From assembly GCA_019925095.2 (NCBI GenBank), contig CM034414.1, positions 6,244,001 to 6,308,000 of the forward strand: DNA of 64,000 nucleotides, written 5' to 3'. The stretch comes from Dendrolimus kikuchii (taxonomy: Eukaryota > Arthropoda > Insecta > Lepidoptera > Lasiocampidae). The notes below the pieces were generated by a model, which worked only from the letters and a program-made list of their open reading frames with translations, searched no databases and was not told the DNA's origin. Every line of letters begins with the position of its first letter. The first letter of the stretch is position 1. Position numbers and translations under genes: made by a program. Below, one piece after another: positions 35,005 to 44,712 of this stretch.

Positions 35005-35188
35005 TCAACGAACTACAGACCTAACTACGGAACTAACCGTCAACTTCATTTGCGTGATGTTGGCAACACGCAACAGATGTCTTAACAATGCACTGGTTAT
35101 TGGTTTGATCATCAACGCAGCTTTTGGTCCGGAAGCGGAGAGGAGAGCTCTTATATGACCGTATACTAGTGCATCGAGAGGCGTTGGG
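35005..35188 (-). CDS. Metaxin-2, candidate alternative last exon
   Basis: The acceptor (CTTTTACTGCGTAG) ends at 35189 and the exon enters in phase 2, exactly as the canonical last exon at 21417 does. Joined to the exon at 36726 it reads ...YFFGNT then PTPLDALVYGHIRALLSASG and continues for 60 residues to a stop at 35005. The opening PTxLDALVxGH duplicates the metaxin-2 signature of the canonical exon; after GHI the two sequences diverge completely. The tail (ALLRHLLRVANITQ..., ending VVRSVVR) is basic and hydrophobic, unlike the normal C-terminus. It is either a functional alternative terminal exon or a decaying exon duplication. No close polyadenylation signal was seen. Confidence 0.6.
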
Positions 35189-35239
35189 CTACGCAGTAAA
35201 AGCATATTTGGTTACGCTGTTGGGAACCCTAACACAATG

Positions 35240-35460
35240 TTAAGAACTAGCAGTGCCCGCGACTTCGTCCGCGTGAGTTTTTTTTTCGCGGAACCCTAAA
35301 AGAAATAGCCGAAGTTACTCCTTATATCATCAGCTATCTAAATCAGTCCATCCTTTTCAGGCATTAGCCAGAACAGACAGAGACAATAAACAAAAATTCT
35401 ATTGCATTTTCAGAATCTCCTGGTCCGAATTATCCCCCCTAATTTTTTCCCACATTTTTT
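35240..35460 (+). repeat. Dispersed repeat, relative of 1-180
   Basis: It begins 'actagcagtgcccgcgacttcgtccgcg', a phrase very common in lepidopteran genomes, and continues with the words seen at 1-180 ('gttactccttatatcatca', 'ttgcattttcagaatct', 'aattatcccccct'). Confidence 0.7.
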
Positions 35461-35564
35461 ATGTTGACATTACAAACACACTTCAATTTTATTTATCTGT
35501 GTAGATTAACTATTTCTAATTAAGCGACCTATTTCTTTTGGTGTAAGCACGTCATTACATATTG

Positions 35565-35816
35565 CAGGGGTTCCCAAAGTGTGCGCCGCGGCGCCCTGTT
35601 ACGCCAGCTAAACTTAGGCATTCGCGATTACAAAACGTGTCGAGATTACCAAGCACACGTCACATTTACTAAAAACTCAGCTTCATATTGTGTATGTTTC
35701 AATTTTTGTTCCTATCTACTTAGTATTATTGTACCCTATTTCAACTAGCTAGGGAGCCGAGACAAAGTACTAAACCTGTAAGTGCGCCGCGAACCGAAAA
35801 AGTTTGGGAACCCCTG
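35565..35816. mobile_element. hAT miniature element (CAGGGGTTCCCAAA ends)
   Basis: The termini CAGGGGTTCCCAAAG and the complement CTTTGGGAACCCCTG-type end at 35802-35816 are perfect inverted repeats of at least 14 bp. The 8-bp flanks are 'acatattg' (35557-35564) and 'agatattg' (35817-35824). GC-rich sub-terminal words 'gtgcgccgcggcgcc' and 'gtgcgccgcgaacc' are also inverted. It is a classical non-autonomous hAT element in the metaxin-2 intron. Confidence 0.85.
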
Positions 35817-36099
35817 AGATATTGATTTTTAATGAAAACAAACACTACTTCATCGAGTCGCTGAGATTTTTAAATTTAGGGCAATGCCCCATGTTATTGA
35901 CGCTTCTATGAAAACATAAATTGTAAACAATTTTTAAGCCCACTGGAAGTGACTAACACCTAAAACACAGACTCGGCCTAGTTTAGGTATTAGTTAACCT
36001 TATAAACTTTTCTTAATGACGCAAAATTTATATTTCTTCTATGTGTAAATTAAGCACTATGAATATTATGGTGTCAGTAAATATATATTTCAAGACCAC

Positions 36100-36545
36100 G
36101 GGCCATAAAAATGGCCCGGACATTTGGAGGGCTTGCTTGGGGACATGGAAAGGCCAACACGTAGAGGCCCTTTGACCCTTTGACAAATTTAATGTAAATG
36201 TGGCGTGACACTGACCGGCGATTATCCCTGTCTACACCATATAACAATGCACCCTAGGACAAGCCCCGGCCAGCGTAGAACTATTGTGGGAAATGAGGAC
36301 ATAAAGTATCGGGCTATTGGGGTGAACTGCTTGTGTTGGTACTAGGGGTCTGGGAATATGGGCACTATGGCGTCTGCCCGTCGCAATGTTCAGGGAACAT
36401 GGAAAAATGGGCAGATGGTGACTCGCCACTCCCTGCATGGGCCCCAAAAAATGCCATAAAGACAGGGGCAACATGGGTGTGAGTAGCTAAGGGGTGTAGA
36501 GAGGTGGGCTGCAAGTTCACCGAAGCTTCAGTAAATATATTATTA
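36100..36545 (+). repeat. Probable LINE 3' end with (TAT)n tail
   Basis: A GC-richer block ends 'tgcaagttcaccgaagcttc' and runs into 'agtaaatatattattattatt'. Tails of simple TAT repeats are typical of CR1/Jockey-like LINE 3' ends. No frame survives. The clade is not determined. Confidence 0.4.
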
Positions 36546-36725
36546 TTATTCTATCAATATTATCTTCTATGTACAAATCAAATTTTTGATGCATCTAGGA
36601 TGCAGACTTTTTTTATAAGACGAATGTGAAACGTTAGATTTATCAGTTATGGAGTTTTGAAATATGTCATCTTAACTATTTCTAATATAACCATTTAATC
36701 AAAGAAAGAAAGGAATCAAACTTAC

Positions 36726-36790
36726 GTGTTCCCAAAGAAGTAGTCCTTATCCCCAAGTCGTTGGCTTAGTGAATTACAGCATTGTTCCAC
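36726..36790 (-). CDS. Mtx2: Metaxin-2, exon before the last
   Basis: 65 bp between the acceptor CAG (36793-36791) and the donor AC|GTAAGT. It encodes VEQCCNSLSQRLGDKDYFFGN plus two bases (AC) of the next codon. The (V/D)QCC..LSQRLG...YFF sequence is diagnostic of metaxin-2, where it forms a helix of the C-terminal GST-like domain. The exon leaves in phase 2, compatible with both 35188 and 21417. Confidence 0.92.
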
Positions 36791-37623
36791 CTGAAATTAA
36801 AACAATACAATAGAAGAAGGACAATATAATAGAGAATGCAATAGAAGAACAATACGATACAAGAAATGACAATAGCCCAGTAAAAAACGTAATTCGCAAC
36901 ACACTGCAATAACAGATGGCGCCACTGGTCCGTACTTGGTTTTTTTATGGAAATATTATTATAATATAATATTTATAAACAAAATAATGTAGAAAATAAA
37001 ATCATAATATATAAGAAAGATTGACATTGATGTTTTCTAGCTTTTGCTCATCTAATAGGTAGTTTATTAAGTGCCTGCGAAAAGTGATAATTGAATGATT
37101 AACTGTCTTAAAGGTGGTGGTATATTGTTCCATACTATAAATATTATAAACGCAAAAGTTTGTAAGAATGTATGTTTGTTGTGAATGGATTTTGATGAAA
37201 TTTTACATTAATATAGCTTACACATCAGAATAACACATAGGCTATAATTTATAAAGATATAGTGTTAATTATCCAAATTATAACGATTTTCCATCACCAC
37301 GCGGGTGAAACCGCGGGCGCATCTAGTTGTTGTTGTCCTAGGGTGCAATTGAAAACAGGCACAGGCACCTGTTGCCTGGCATATGCTGAACTGCACCTAT
37401 TTGGTACCATCAAGAGGCCTTTTTTTTGGTATATACCTACATCGTTCAATTCGCCATGTGTCTTGGCTATGTGAAGACCAAATAAACGTTTTTACTTTCT
37501 ATATCTTAGATGCAGCAGATGGGTTGACACATGCATTGAAAACGTCAATGAATAGATTACAAATGAGTACAGCTGACTGATGAGAGGTAGAGATGAGGGA
37601 CAAAAAAACTATCAATTACTTAC

Positions 37624-37800
37624 ATCAGACAAAACCTGTTCCAATGTCTTGTCGTGCCAATGTAGCGCCTTCAATCTCTTCGCCACTGTGTTACGTTTCG
37701 CTCTCGTCTGTAACCAGCCTAAAGGCCACGGGTACACTGAAGAGTTGCGAATTTTCGTCACCGCATTATATGTATCGTTGTCTAACCACGATATGTACAG
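37624..37800 (-). CDS. Mtx2: Metaxin-2, internal exon
   Basis: 177 bp, phase 0 at both ends, acceptor TTTCAG and donor GAT|GTAAGT. The 59 residues begin LYISWLDNDTYNAVTKIRNS, contain SVYPWPLGWL and continue to KALHWHDKTLEQVLSD. In metaxin-2 this region carries the tryptophan- and proline-rich linker between the two GST-like lobes (the YPWPL word is conserved from insects to vertebrates). Confidence 0.93.
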
Positions 37801-38004
37801 CTGAAATCGAATTAAAATTTCTTTTAATCTAATGCTGATATCGGACAGTACACGTGTGAGCCACCTAAGCCCGGTTTCTGAGGTTACCAGTTATGAGTTC
37901 AACAACAATTGATTCCATAAAGTTATGTAATAGATAAACTTAAGTTAACTGTTAACCTACAACAAGTACCAAAACTCGCCACTAGATGGATCTATATTTT
38001 TTTT

Positions 38005-38330
38005 ATTTTTTTTTTATTGCAGGAGATCAGCAGACAGGCAAATGGCCCACTTGATGGAAAGCGGTTACCATCGCCTATGGACATTTGCAACACCAAAAGT
38101 GCTACAAATGCGCTGCTGCTCTCTTAAGGGAAACTGGAACCTGGTCACTAATGCCGGAACACAACTCGAAGGTTGTTATGGCGACATACTTTCGACCAGG
38201 GGTGGTAGCCATCCAGTCGGGCAAGTGCCCTACCACCTGGCTGTGGGTTGTTAAGTCGCCTCTTACGACAGGCCGCCCGGCCGCAGGAAATTGTATTCTT
38301 TCTCCGTTCCTGCACGGATGAAAAGAAGGA
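38005..38330 (-). repeat. Family M SINE-like repeat, full length
   Basis: From 'tttttttattgcaggagatcag' to 'ttcctgcacggatgaaaa' on the plus strand. It lies in the metaxin-2 intron. Confidence 0.85.
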
Positions 38331-38469
38331 ATATCTAATATTTATTTACATCAAACAAAAACGTCAAACAAAAGATGGAATAAATAAACGCCTAATATTG
38401 GTCAGTTAAGTTGAACCTAGTTTAACTATCGTGCGATGGTGTGTCCAAAAACGCAATTTTATAAGTTAC

Positions 38470-38875
38470 TAGCTGACCCGGCAAACTTTGTGCCGCCTCA
38501 GAATCAATGAATAAAAAACGTTGATTTCTGAACGACGGAACATCAAACGTTTGAAATTCAAAACCAAAACTAAATGAAAAAAAAACTTCACTTTTAAATT
38601 TAATATGATTTCTGAACGACTTTTAAATTTAATTGATTTCTAAACGACGGGACGTACATCAAATATTTGACAGATAGCAATAGTTACTAAGGGAAAGCGG
38701 AATTGTTGTTTTACCTATATTTTTTTAAGCATTTTTTCATATTTACTCACCTTTTAAACCTTCCCTGGACTTCCACAAATAATTCAAAATCAAAATTAGC
38801 CAAATCCGTCAGGCCGTTCTCGAGTTTTTGCGATACTAACGAACAGCAATTGATTTTTATATATATAGATTGAAA
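38470..38875. repeat. Dispersed repeat ('agctgacccggcaaactttg')
   Basis: Opens with 'actagctgacccggcaaac' and has two direct copies of 'ttgatttctgaacgacggaa / ttgatttctaaacgacggga' and a 3' segment 'gccgttctcgagtttttgcg'. This is the usual wording of a common insect repeat. No coding capacity. Confidence 0.6.
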
Positions 38876-39084
38876 CGATAGCGCTAACAAACAGATAAAC
38901 TACAGTTAAAAGTACCTTAGAAACCGGGCATTAGTCCCATACAAAATACATTTGTACTGATAAGACTCAAAATTTGAAAATGTGAGGCTTCAACATTTTT
39001 ATCGTACTACTACTGACTCACTCTTCAAACGTAAGAGGAAGAACGGAACGAGGCTTATGCTACAACAGGACAATAAAAATAAAT

Positions 39085-39330
39085 AAAACTACGTTTTAAC
39101 GGTTTTAAGAGCGGTATTTTAATTAATTTTTATTATTTCGACGTTTCGGGCACTTTTCAGTAGCGATGATCACGGAAGACAAAGATGTCAAGCGTCAATG
39201 TGTATTGTTAAGTTTTATTTAGCCTACCGCCAACTTGTTCATTTTAATTATTTCGTTTTAATTTTGTTTATGGTTATTATTTACTCTATGGGAGCCTAGT
39301 CTAATTTATTTTTTTATTCTTTATTTTATT
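39085..39330 (-). mobile_element. Penelope-like element terminal fragment
   Basis: It matches the outer ~240 bp of both arms of the large Penelope-like insertion (compare 43355-43590): 'acgttttaacggttttaag', 'cgacgtttcggg', 'gatcacggaagacaaagatgtc', 'agcctaccgccaactt' and 'atgggagccta'. It is more diverged than those arms are from each other, so it is an older insertion. Confidence 0.8.
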
Positions 39331-39524
39331 ACGATCTTCAAAACTGAACACATTCAGAAACATGTTTAAATACTAATATAATATTTTGTACTCTGTAGAA
39401 TGTGATCTTTTATATAAAGACACAACTTGCCTTATTATCTATAGTACTAAATCATAAAAACTAACACAAATCCTACTAAGCCGGTGCACACGCCTTGGCA
39501 CTTGGCATAAAATCTAATTATGAC

Positions 39525-39606
39525 ACATGACAAAGAGAGACAACATGACAAAGAGAGACAACATGACAAAGAGAGACAACAGGACAAAGAGAGACAACAT
39601 GACATG
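39525..39606. repeat. 18-bp tandem repeat, about 4.5 units
   Basis: The unit 'acatgacaaagagagaca' is repeated head to tail with one substitution ('aggac' for 'atgac') in one unit. Six-codon periodicity keeps the minus frame open as Val-Val-Ser-Leu-Cys-His repeats, which has no biological support. Confidence 0.9.
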
Positions 39607-40409
39607 TTGTAGTAAGACTACTAGCAAAATGAGGTGACCGAAGCCGATCACATCCAACTATTAACGAATATTTCGGAACAAGATGTTTTGAATGGGACAA
39701 ATGAGGAGAATGACGCTCACCGCCTCACCGGCCTCATCGCTTTAAATGTACTGCCGCTGTACAATCCATACAAATCTCCTCGCCTCATTTGAAGTGGTAC
39801 ATTGTACTGGTTCAGTACAATATGTCATACATGTAACCCTTACAAACTCCTTTTGTAATCATGTCCTACTCAACACTATAGACGGATCAACCAAATTGAA
39901 TCCATTCGATTGAAAAGAACCGAAGGGAGAAAACAGTGTTCAATGATAATGAATGATACAAGTTTGTGTTTATATGGATCACTTTGTTTGATTCATGAAA
40001 TAAGAAAGAAAGACTATTTGAAAAAATATCAATGTAATTACATTCCTTATACATTATTATACACAGAGCATATTTTGAGAATTTGTACGCCACATTTTCA
40101 GTAAACAAGGTTTTCACTCAGCATATTGCTGTGCCGGAATTATATCCGACAGAACACTGATTTTCAGTGCAAACCTTCCTTTTGACGTAAGATCAAAACG
40201 ACCCAATTTTGTTAAACTAATACTACTTGTGTAATGTTTAATTAGCAAATCAATGAAATAAATTTAAATAGAACGGACAATAAAATACTTTGTTACTTTA
40301 AAATTAGAATAAATACATTACCATATAATTACTAAAATCTATTGGCACATCCCTATATGTACATCCGTGTAACAACTTTTATCGAATCATCTAATTGAAT
40401 ACAATCCTT

Positions 40410-40730
40410 TTTTTTTTGCAGGATTCCAGCAGACAGGCAGACGGCCCGCTTGATGGAAAGCGGTTACCATCGCCTATGGACATTTGTAACACCAAAGGTG
40501 CTACAAATGCGCTGCTACTCTTTTAAGGGAGACTGGAACCTGGTCACTAATGCCGGAACACAACTCGAGGTTGTTATGGCGACTTTATTTAGACCAGGGG
40601 TGGTAGCCATCCAGTCGGGCAAATGCCCATGCCCTACCACCTGGCTGTGGGTTATTTTGTCGCCTCTTACGACAGGCCGCCCAGCCGCAGGAAATTGTAT
40701 TCTTTCTCCGTTCCTGCACTGATAAAATAT
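40410..40730 (-). repeat. Family M SINE-like repeat, full length
   Basis: From 'ttttttttgcaggattccagc' to 'ttcctgcactgataaaa'. It has a small duplication, 'aaatgcccatgccctacc', where other copies have 'aaatgccctacc'. Confidence 0.85.
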
Positions 40731-41139
40731 AATATAATAATTCGATGGAGTGATTACCGAGTATACCACATTAAATAATAATAATAATAAAATTATTTAT
40801 TTGCCTCAAAAATAAGTAACAATCTTAAATACAAAATGAAGACACATTACAATTTGCAGTCTTATAAACTAAATAATTGTTCGTGCTTCTACTAGCTCCG
40901 AAACTAGTATTAACTGTGTCTTTGGAGCTACTACATTGTGTGTGCCACGTCACTAACATGAGGCAACAATTGACCTTTTTCTTCATAACCTATAAATATT
41001 TAATGTGTTATTTCATCAAAATTGAAAATACAATTAATGTCTAGTATCGGCTTCCGGTAACCATATTTCATCATCATAACTGCTGTTCCCCAGCAATAAA
41101 TATTTTTTAAAACTTCTACACAAATGCACAAATACTCAC

Positions 41140-41370
41140 CTCAGCATTGACCAAAACATTGGTGATCAAGCTCATGTATGCCCGCATCTCAGCTTTTTCC
41201 TCGGTGGATAAACGTCCGCATAAGGACACACCTTTATTCGCAGCAAACTGCACTATCGGCTCTAACTCTGACACAACAAACGCACCACATTTGATGAAGG
41301 GCACCCTGCCTGACGGCGACATGAATTCTGCGTTCCAACGCATTTCAACTTCAAAAGGAAGGTTACACAT
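41140..41370 (-). CDS. Mtx2: Metaxin-2, main N-lobe exon
   Basis: Metaxin-2 is a mitochondrial outer-membrane protein that works with metaxin-1 and the SAM/TOB machinery in protein import and assembly and links to the MICOS bridge. This 231-bp exon (phase 0 at both ends, acceptor ATCTGAAAC complement GTTTCAG, donor GAG|GTGAGT) encodes 77 residues beginning [20 protein letters not shown]. The core words [21 protein letters not shown] and [11 protein letters not shown] are conserved across animal metaxin-2 and form the N-terminal thioredoxin-like part of its GST fold. No signal peptide is expected. With the other exons the protein totals about 243 residues plus a short first exon, close to the usual ~260. 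The internal Met is not the start. The donor and acceptor phases agree with both neighbours. Confidence 0.96.
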
Positions 41371-41524
41371 CTGAAACATAACCACAAAGTTAAATATACG
41401 ATATTGTTTAATATATATATTAAGGGTAATTAAACTTAAGTTTACCCTGGTATAGCTAGTATTATCCAAGCCATTTGGGTAAAGGCCCAAAATTTAAACA
41501 ACATTAATTTGTATTTGGTGTTTA

Positions 41525-41835
41525 CCCATATAAGAGCGAGGGAGGAGGACGCATACGCGGACCCCGTCCGCAGGAAGCGGATCGGCAGTCATAGGCGCCG
41601 CTACGCGCATCTCCTCCTCCCCTAGTTACAGTCGTAGGCGCCGCTACGCGCATCTCCTCCTCCCCTAGTTACAGTCACAGGGGTCCGCTGTCACGGAGCG
41701 ACAAAGGACTTTCTCCCCCTACTGTACGAAGTGGGTCACTCTGCTCCCCAAGGTGGTCCAATACCAGTACGTAGGGGCGCCACGGTACAGTAACTCTGTG
41801 AACTAGATCCGGTGACGCCACGTAAAAGCAGGATA
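41525..41835. repeat. GC-rich intronic island with a 43-bp tandem duplication
   Basis: The 43-bp unit 'taggcgccgctacgcgcat' + 'ctcctcctcccctagttaca' + 'gtca/gtcg' is duplicated head to tail between about 41590 and 41676, with one mismatch. The whole block is strongly GC-rich inside an AT-rich intron. It could be a LINE 5' or 3' UTR fragment or an intronic regulatory element; nothing decides between these. Confidence 0.55.
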
Positions 41836-42448
41836 AACAGGGCGCAGGTTTAGGTTTAGTGCATAGTTCAGCGGCAATTTCTTGCGACAGCTACATTTTA
41901 GAAGCGAGAATGGAGAACTGGTCGCTGAGAGTCCCACACACTCTCCATTCTGGTATGGTGATGGTATCCAAAGACATTGGCCCTGCGTTATATAAAAAAA
42001 ACTGTTGCATCATCACAAAGCGGAAGCGACTCCCAGGTGTGTGAAGCCAATATCTGTGTATGGGACAACACTAGCAGGTACTAAAAATGGTACATAGACA
42101 CTGTCCTGCACTTTTTAAAAAACAATCACACAAATTCATTTTGAGTTAGTACCTTTAATATCTATTTATGCAACAGAGTTTGTTTTTCAATGTTGATAGA
42201 ATGAGACAGAAGTATTGCATCCATTGTACTCATAGTTTTAGATTGACGCCAAACTATGAGACTAAAATTATTATGTGTGTGTACTTTTTCTACCCAAAAT
42301 CCTTTTCTTCCTTTAACTCCTGCCATCATTCAACAATCTAGGCAGGACCGAAGTCTGCCATTTATATAGGTTCTGAGGTGAGGTTCCAAAACTGAAAGCA
42401 GCTATGTTTGATATATGTATATCAATACTTGTATACAAAAACTCATAC

Positions 42449-42555
42449 CTTCAGGAATGCTTGAACAGCCAAACAGCTGGCATTGTCTGGTAGGAGAATC
42501 TGTTCCACCTCGTAAGGTTGGAACAACTTTACATTGTCTGGCCATGGCTCTTGCG
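42449..42555 (-). CDS. Mtx2: Metaxin-2, second coding exon
   Basis: 107 bp; acceptor TTTTCAG, donor AAG|GTATGAG. It enters in phase 1 (an Ala codon if the previous base is G) and encodes [20 protein letters not shown] through [11 protein letters not shown]. The EPWP...[20 protein letters not shown] stretch is the hallmark of the metaxin-2 N-terminus. A short first exon with the start codon is still needed upstream and was not found; the Penelope-like insertion at 43325-46567 lies on that side. The phase would also accept the donor at 48820, but that join makes little sense for this family. Confidence 0.93.
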
Positions 42556-42559
42556 CTGA

Positions 42560-43312
42560 AAATACACCAAAGAACTGTTAAAAAAATTATGACTTAAAAA
42601 AGAACTTCACTTCACTTTTTGTTTTTTGGCAATAGGCTTGTTTTTGGTCAGGCTACCATTACTGCCTATGTCAGGTGTGGAAAAGACAAGATTTAAGATG
42701 GTGATGACCAGTTAGATAAGAAAACACAAACAAGGGGAAAACAAATAAAAACTTGTTTCAGTATTAGTTCACAACTACCACCACCACACTTAAACAGGAA
42801 GTAAAGTTCTTTCGAAATTATGCACACAAAAAAAAATTAAGAACAGTGCATAACATTAAAAACAGCATCACAAACAATGAGCATTAAACTTTATATGATT
42901 TCATGGTACAGTTCTTGCTCTTCACTAAGGCAAGCCAGCTTTATTTTTAACAAACATGTAAAGTCAATGTGGGGAAAGTACATCAATGGGGAACTTTGTG
43001 CACCTCTCATTATAATATCTATGTTTCAATAGCTACAAAGAGAACAAATCAGTCAGTAAAGCTAAGACACTATTCAATTCTGTCTTCAAAATGTAAAGGC
43101 ATTAAATTCCATTTAATAAAAGTAAAAAACGATAGGTGTACAAGGTTACCCCAGACTTCACCACATTGGACTTATCTATGTATCTATTGCCTTATCTATA
43201 TATCCCCTTTTTGCTGCACCACCTACAGCAATGTGTTAGCTAATTTGGGCTTAGACTTTCCTTAAATCAGGTTGCCTGGAAGACATCACTTTAAATGATA
43301 AGGCATATAAGA
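42560..43312. other. AT-rich intronic DNA
   Basis: No repeat recognised and no metaxin-2 first exon found. A plus-strand frame at 42969-43265 has no protein features. Confidence 0.35.
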
Positions 43313-43713
43313 ATGATAAGGTAATATTTTCTTAAGTTTTCGCGACTTGTATACATAATAAAACTACGTTTTAACGGTTTTAAGCGCGGTAATTTTATTT
43401 GATTTTGGTTTTTCCGACGTTTCGGCCACTTTTCAGTGGCCGTGATCACGGAAGACAAAGATGTCAAGTGTCAACGAGTATTGTTAAAGTTTTATTTAGC
43501 CTACCGCCAACTTATTAATTTTAATTATTTAATTTTTAATTTTGTTTATGGTTATTATTTAATCTATGGGAGCCTAATCTAATTTACTACCGCTTCGCAA
43601 CATGTTATGGCTTGAAGAGAAGAAGCGGCGCAAGAAACTCTTCAGCAAACATGCCTAGCTCTAATAATTTTATATAATATTAAAATGGGTGGAAGGAAAA
43701 ATAAAAGTAATTA

Positions 43714-44679
43714 TCAGTCAAGTTGGTTTGTGTTCCGTTGTACGCAGAAAGAGCTCACAGTGTCTTGAGGTCTGGCAGCTGGTTTTTGCTGGGTTTGGGT
43801 CTTAATAGTTTTGATAATTGGATCCCAAACAGGTGGTACTTGCCAACCATCTTCTCTATTGAAATTTGGGTGTTTTTTGATTTCAATAGCCTCACGCATC
43901 ATTCTAGGTATGAAACGATTCTCTTTCGCGAGGATTTGTGGGTTATCGAATCTGATGTAGTGGTTGGGTTTATCCAGCGTGTGTTCACTGATCGCAGACT
44001 TCGTAGACCTTGTGTGTTTCATGTCAGCAATGTGTTCTTTTACTCGTGTTTTTATGCTCCTCTTTGTTTGCCCAATGTATGACAATCCACACTCACAATC
44101 AAGCTTGTAAACCCCTGCATCCTGGAGTGGGATATTGCATTTCACAAGTCTCAGAAATTGGGTAATCTTTTTCTGCGGCTTGAAATATGTTTTGATTGAA
44201 GCTCGCCTGAGGATGTGACCAATTCTGTCTGTGACCCCCTTGATGTAGGGTAGGGTAGCAGGGCACCGCTCAACTGAAGGTGGTTTGGGGCCTTTGTGAC
44301 GTTGGTGTGGAGTCTTCAGCTGATTGCGTTGTAGAACTCGCTTGACATGCTGAAGCTCTCCAGCTATGTGGTTCTCGTCACAAATTTTCCGTGCTCTCTG
44401 AAACAAAGATTTGCCCACGGTAGCTAACTGACTAGGATGGTGGTGAGACGAACCATTAAGGTATTTATCTGTATGGGTAGGTTTCCTATACACCGTATGA
44501 CCAAGAGTATTGTCAGGGTTCCTTAGGATGAGCACATCCAGAAAAGCTAATTTATTATTTGCCTCTAGTTCCATAGTAAATTTAATATTACTGCTAATGG
44601 AATTGAGATGATCTAGAAATGCAGAGACTTTATCGTTTGGGAGGACGGCAAAAGTATCGTCTACGTACCTTTTATACAT
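43714..44679 (-). pseudogene. Penelope-like reverse transcriptase/endonuclease, truncated copy
   Basis: The homology starts at MYKRYVDDTFAV, the catalytic motif C of the reverse transcriptase, and runs to the end of the protein including the GIY-YIG endonuclease. The N-terminal fingers and motifs A and B are missing. A few residues ahead (MFFLFFFFTVMKK) are from an A/T junction, not the element. It differs from the plus copy by few substitutions (for example LVKCNIPLQ versus HVKCNIPHQ). It cannot be functional alone. Confidence 0.88.
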
Positions 44680-44712
44680 CTTTTTCATAACCGTGAAAAA
44701 AAAAAAAAGAAA

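Noticed and set aside
39525..39606. Regular short repeats resembling a CRISPR array
   Set aside because: The units are contiguous without spacers and the genome is that of an insect; it is a simple 18-bp tandem repeat.
41371..41490. Upstream extension of the metaxin-2 exon to an apparent Met
   Set aside because: It reads intron sequence; the acceptor at 41371 and the homologous start at MCNLPF define the exon.
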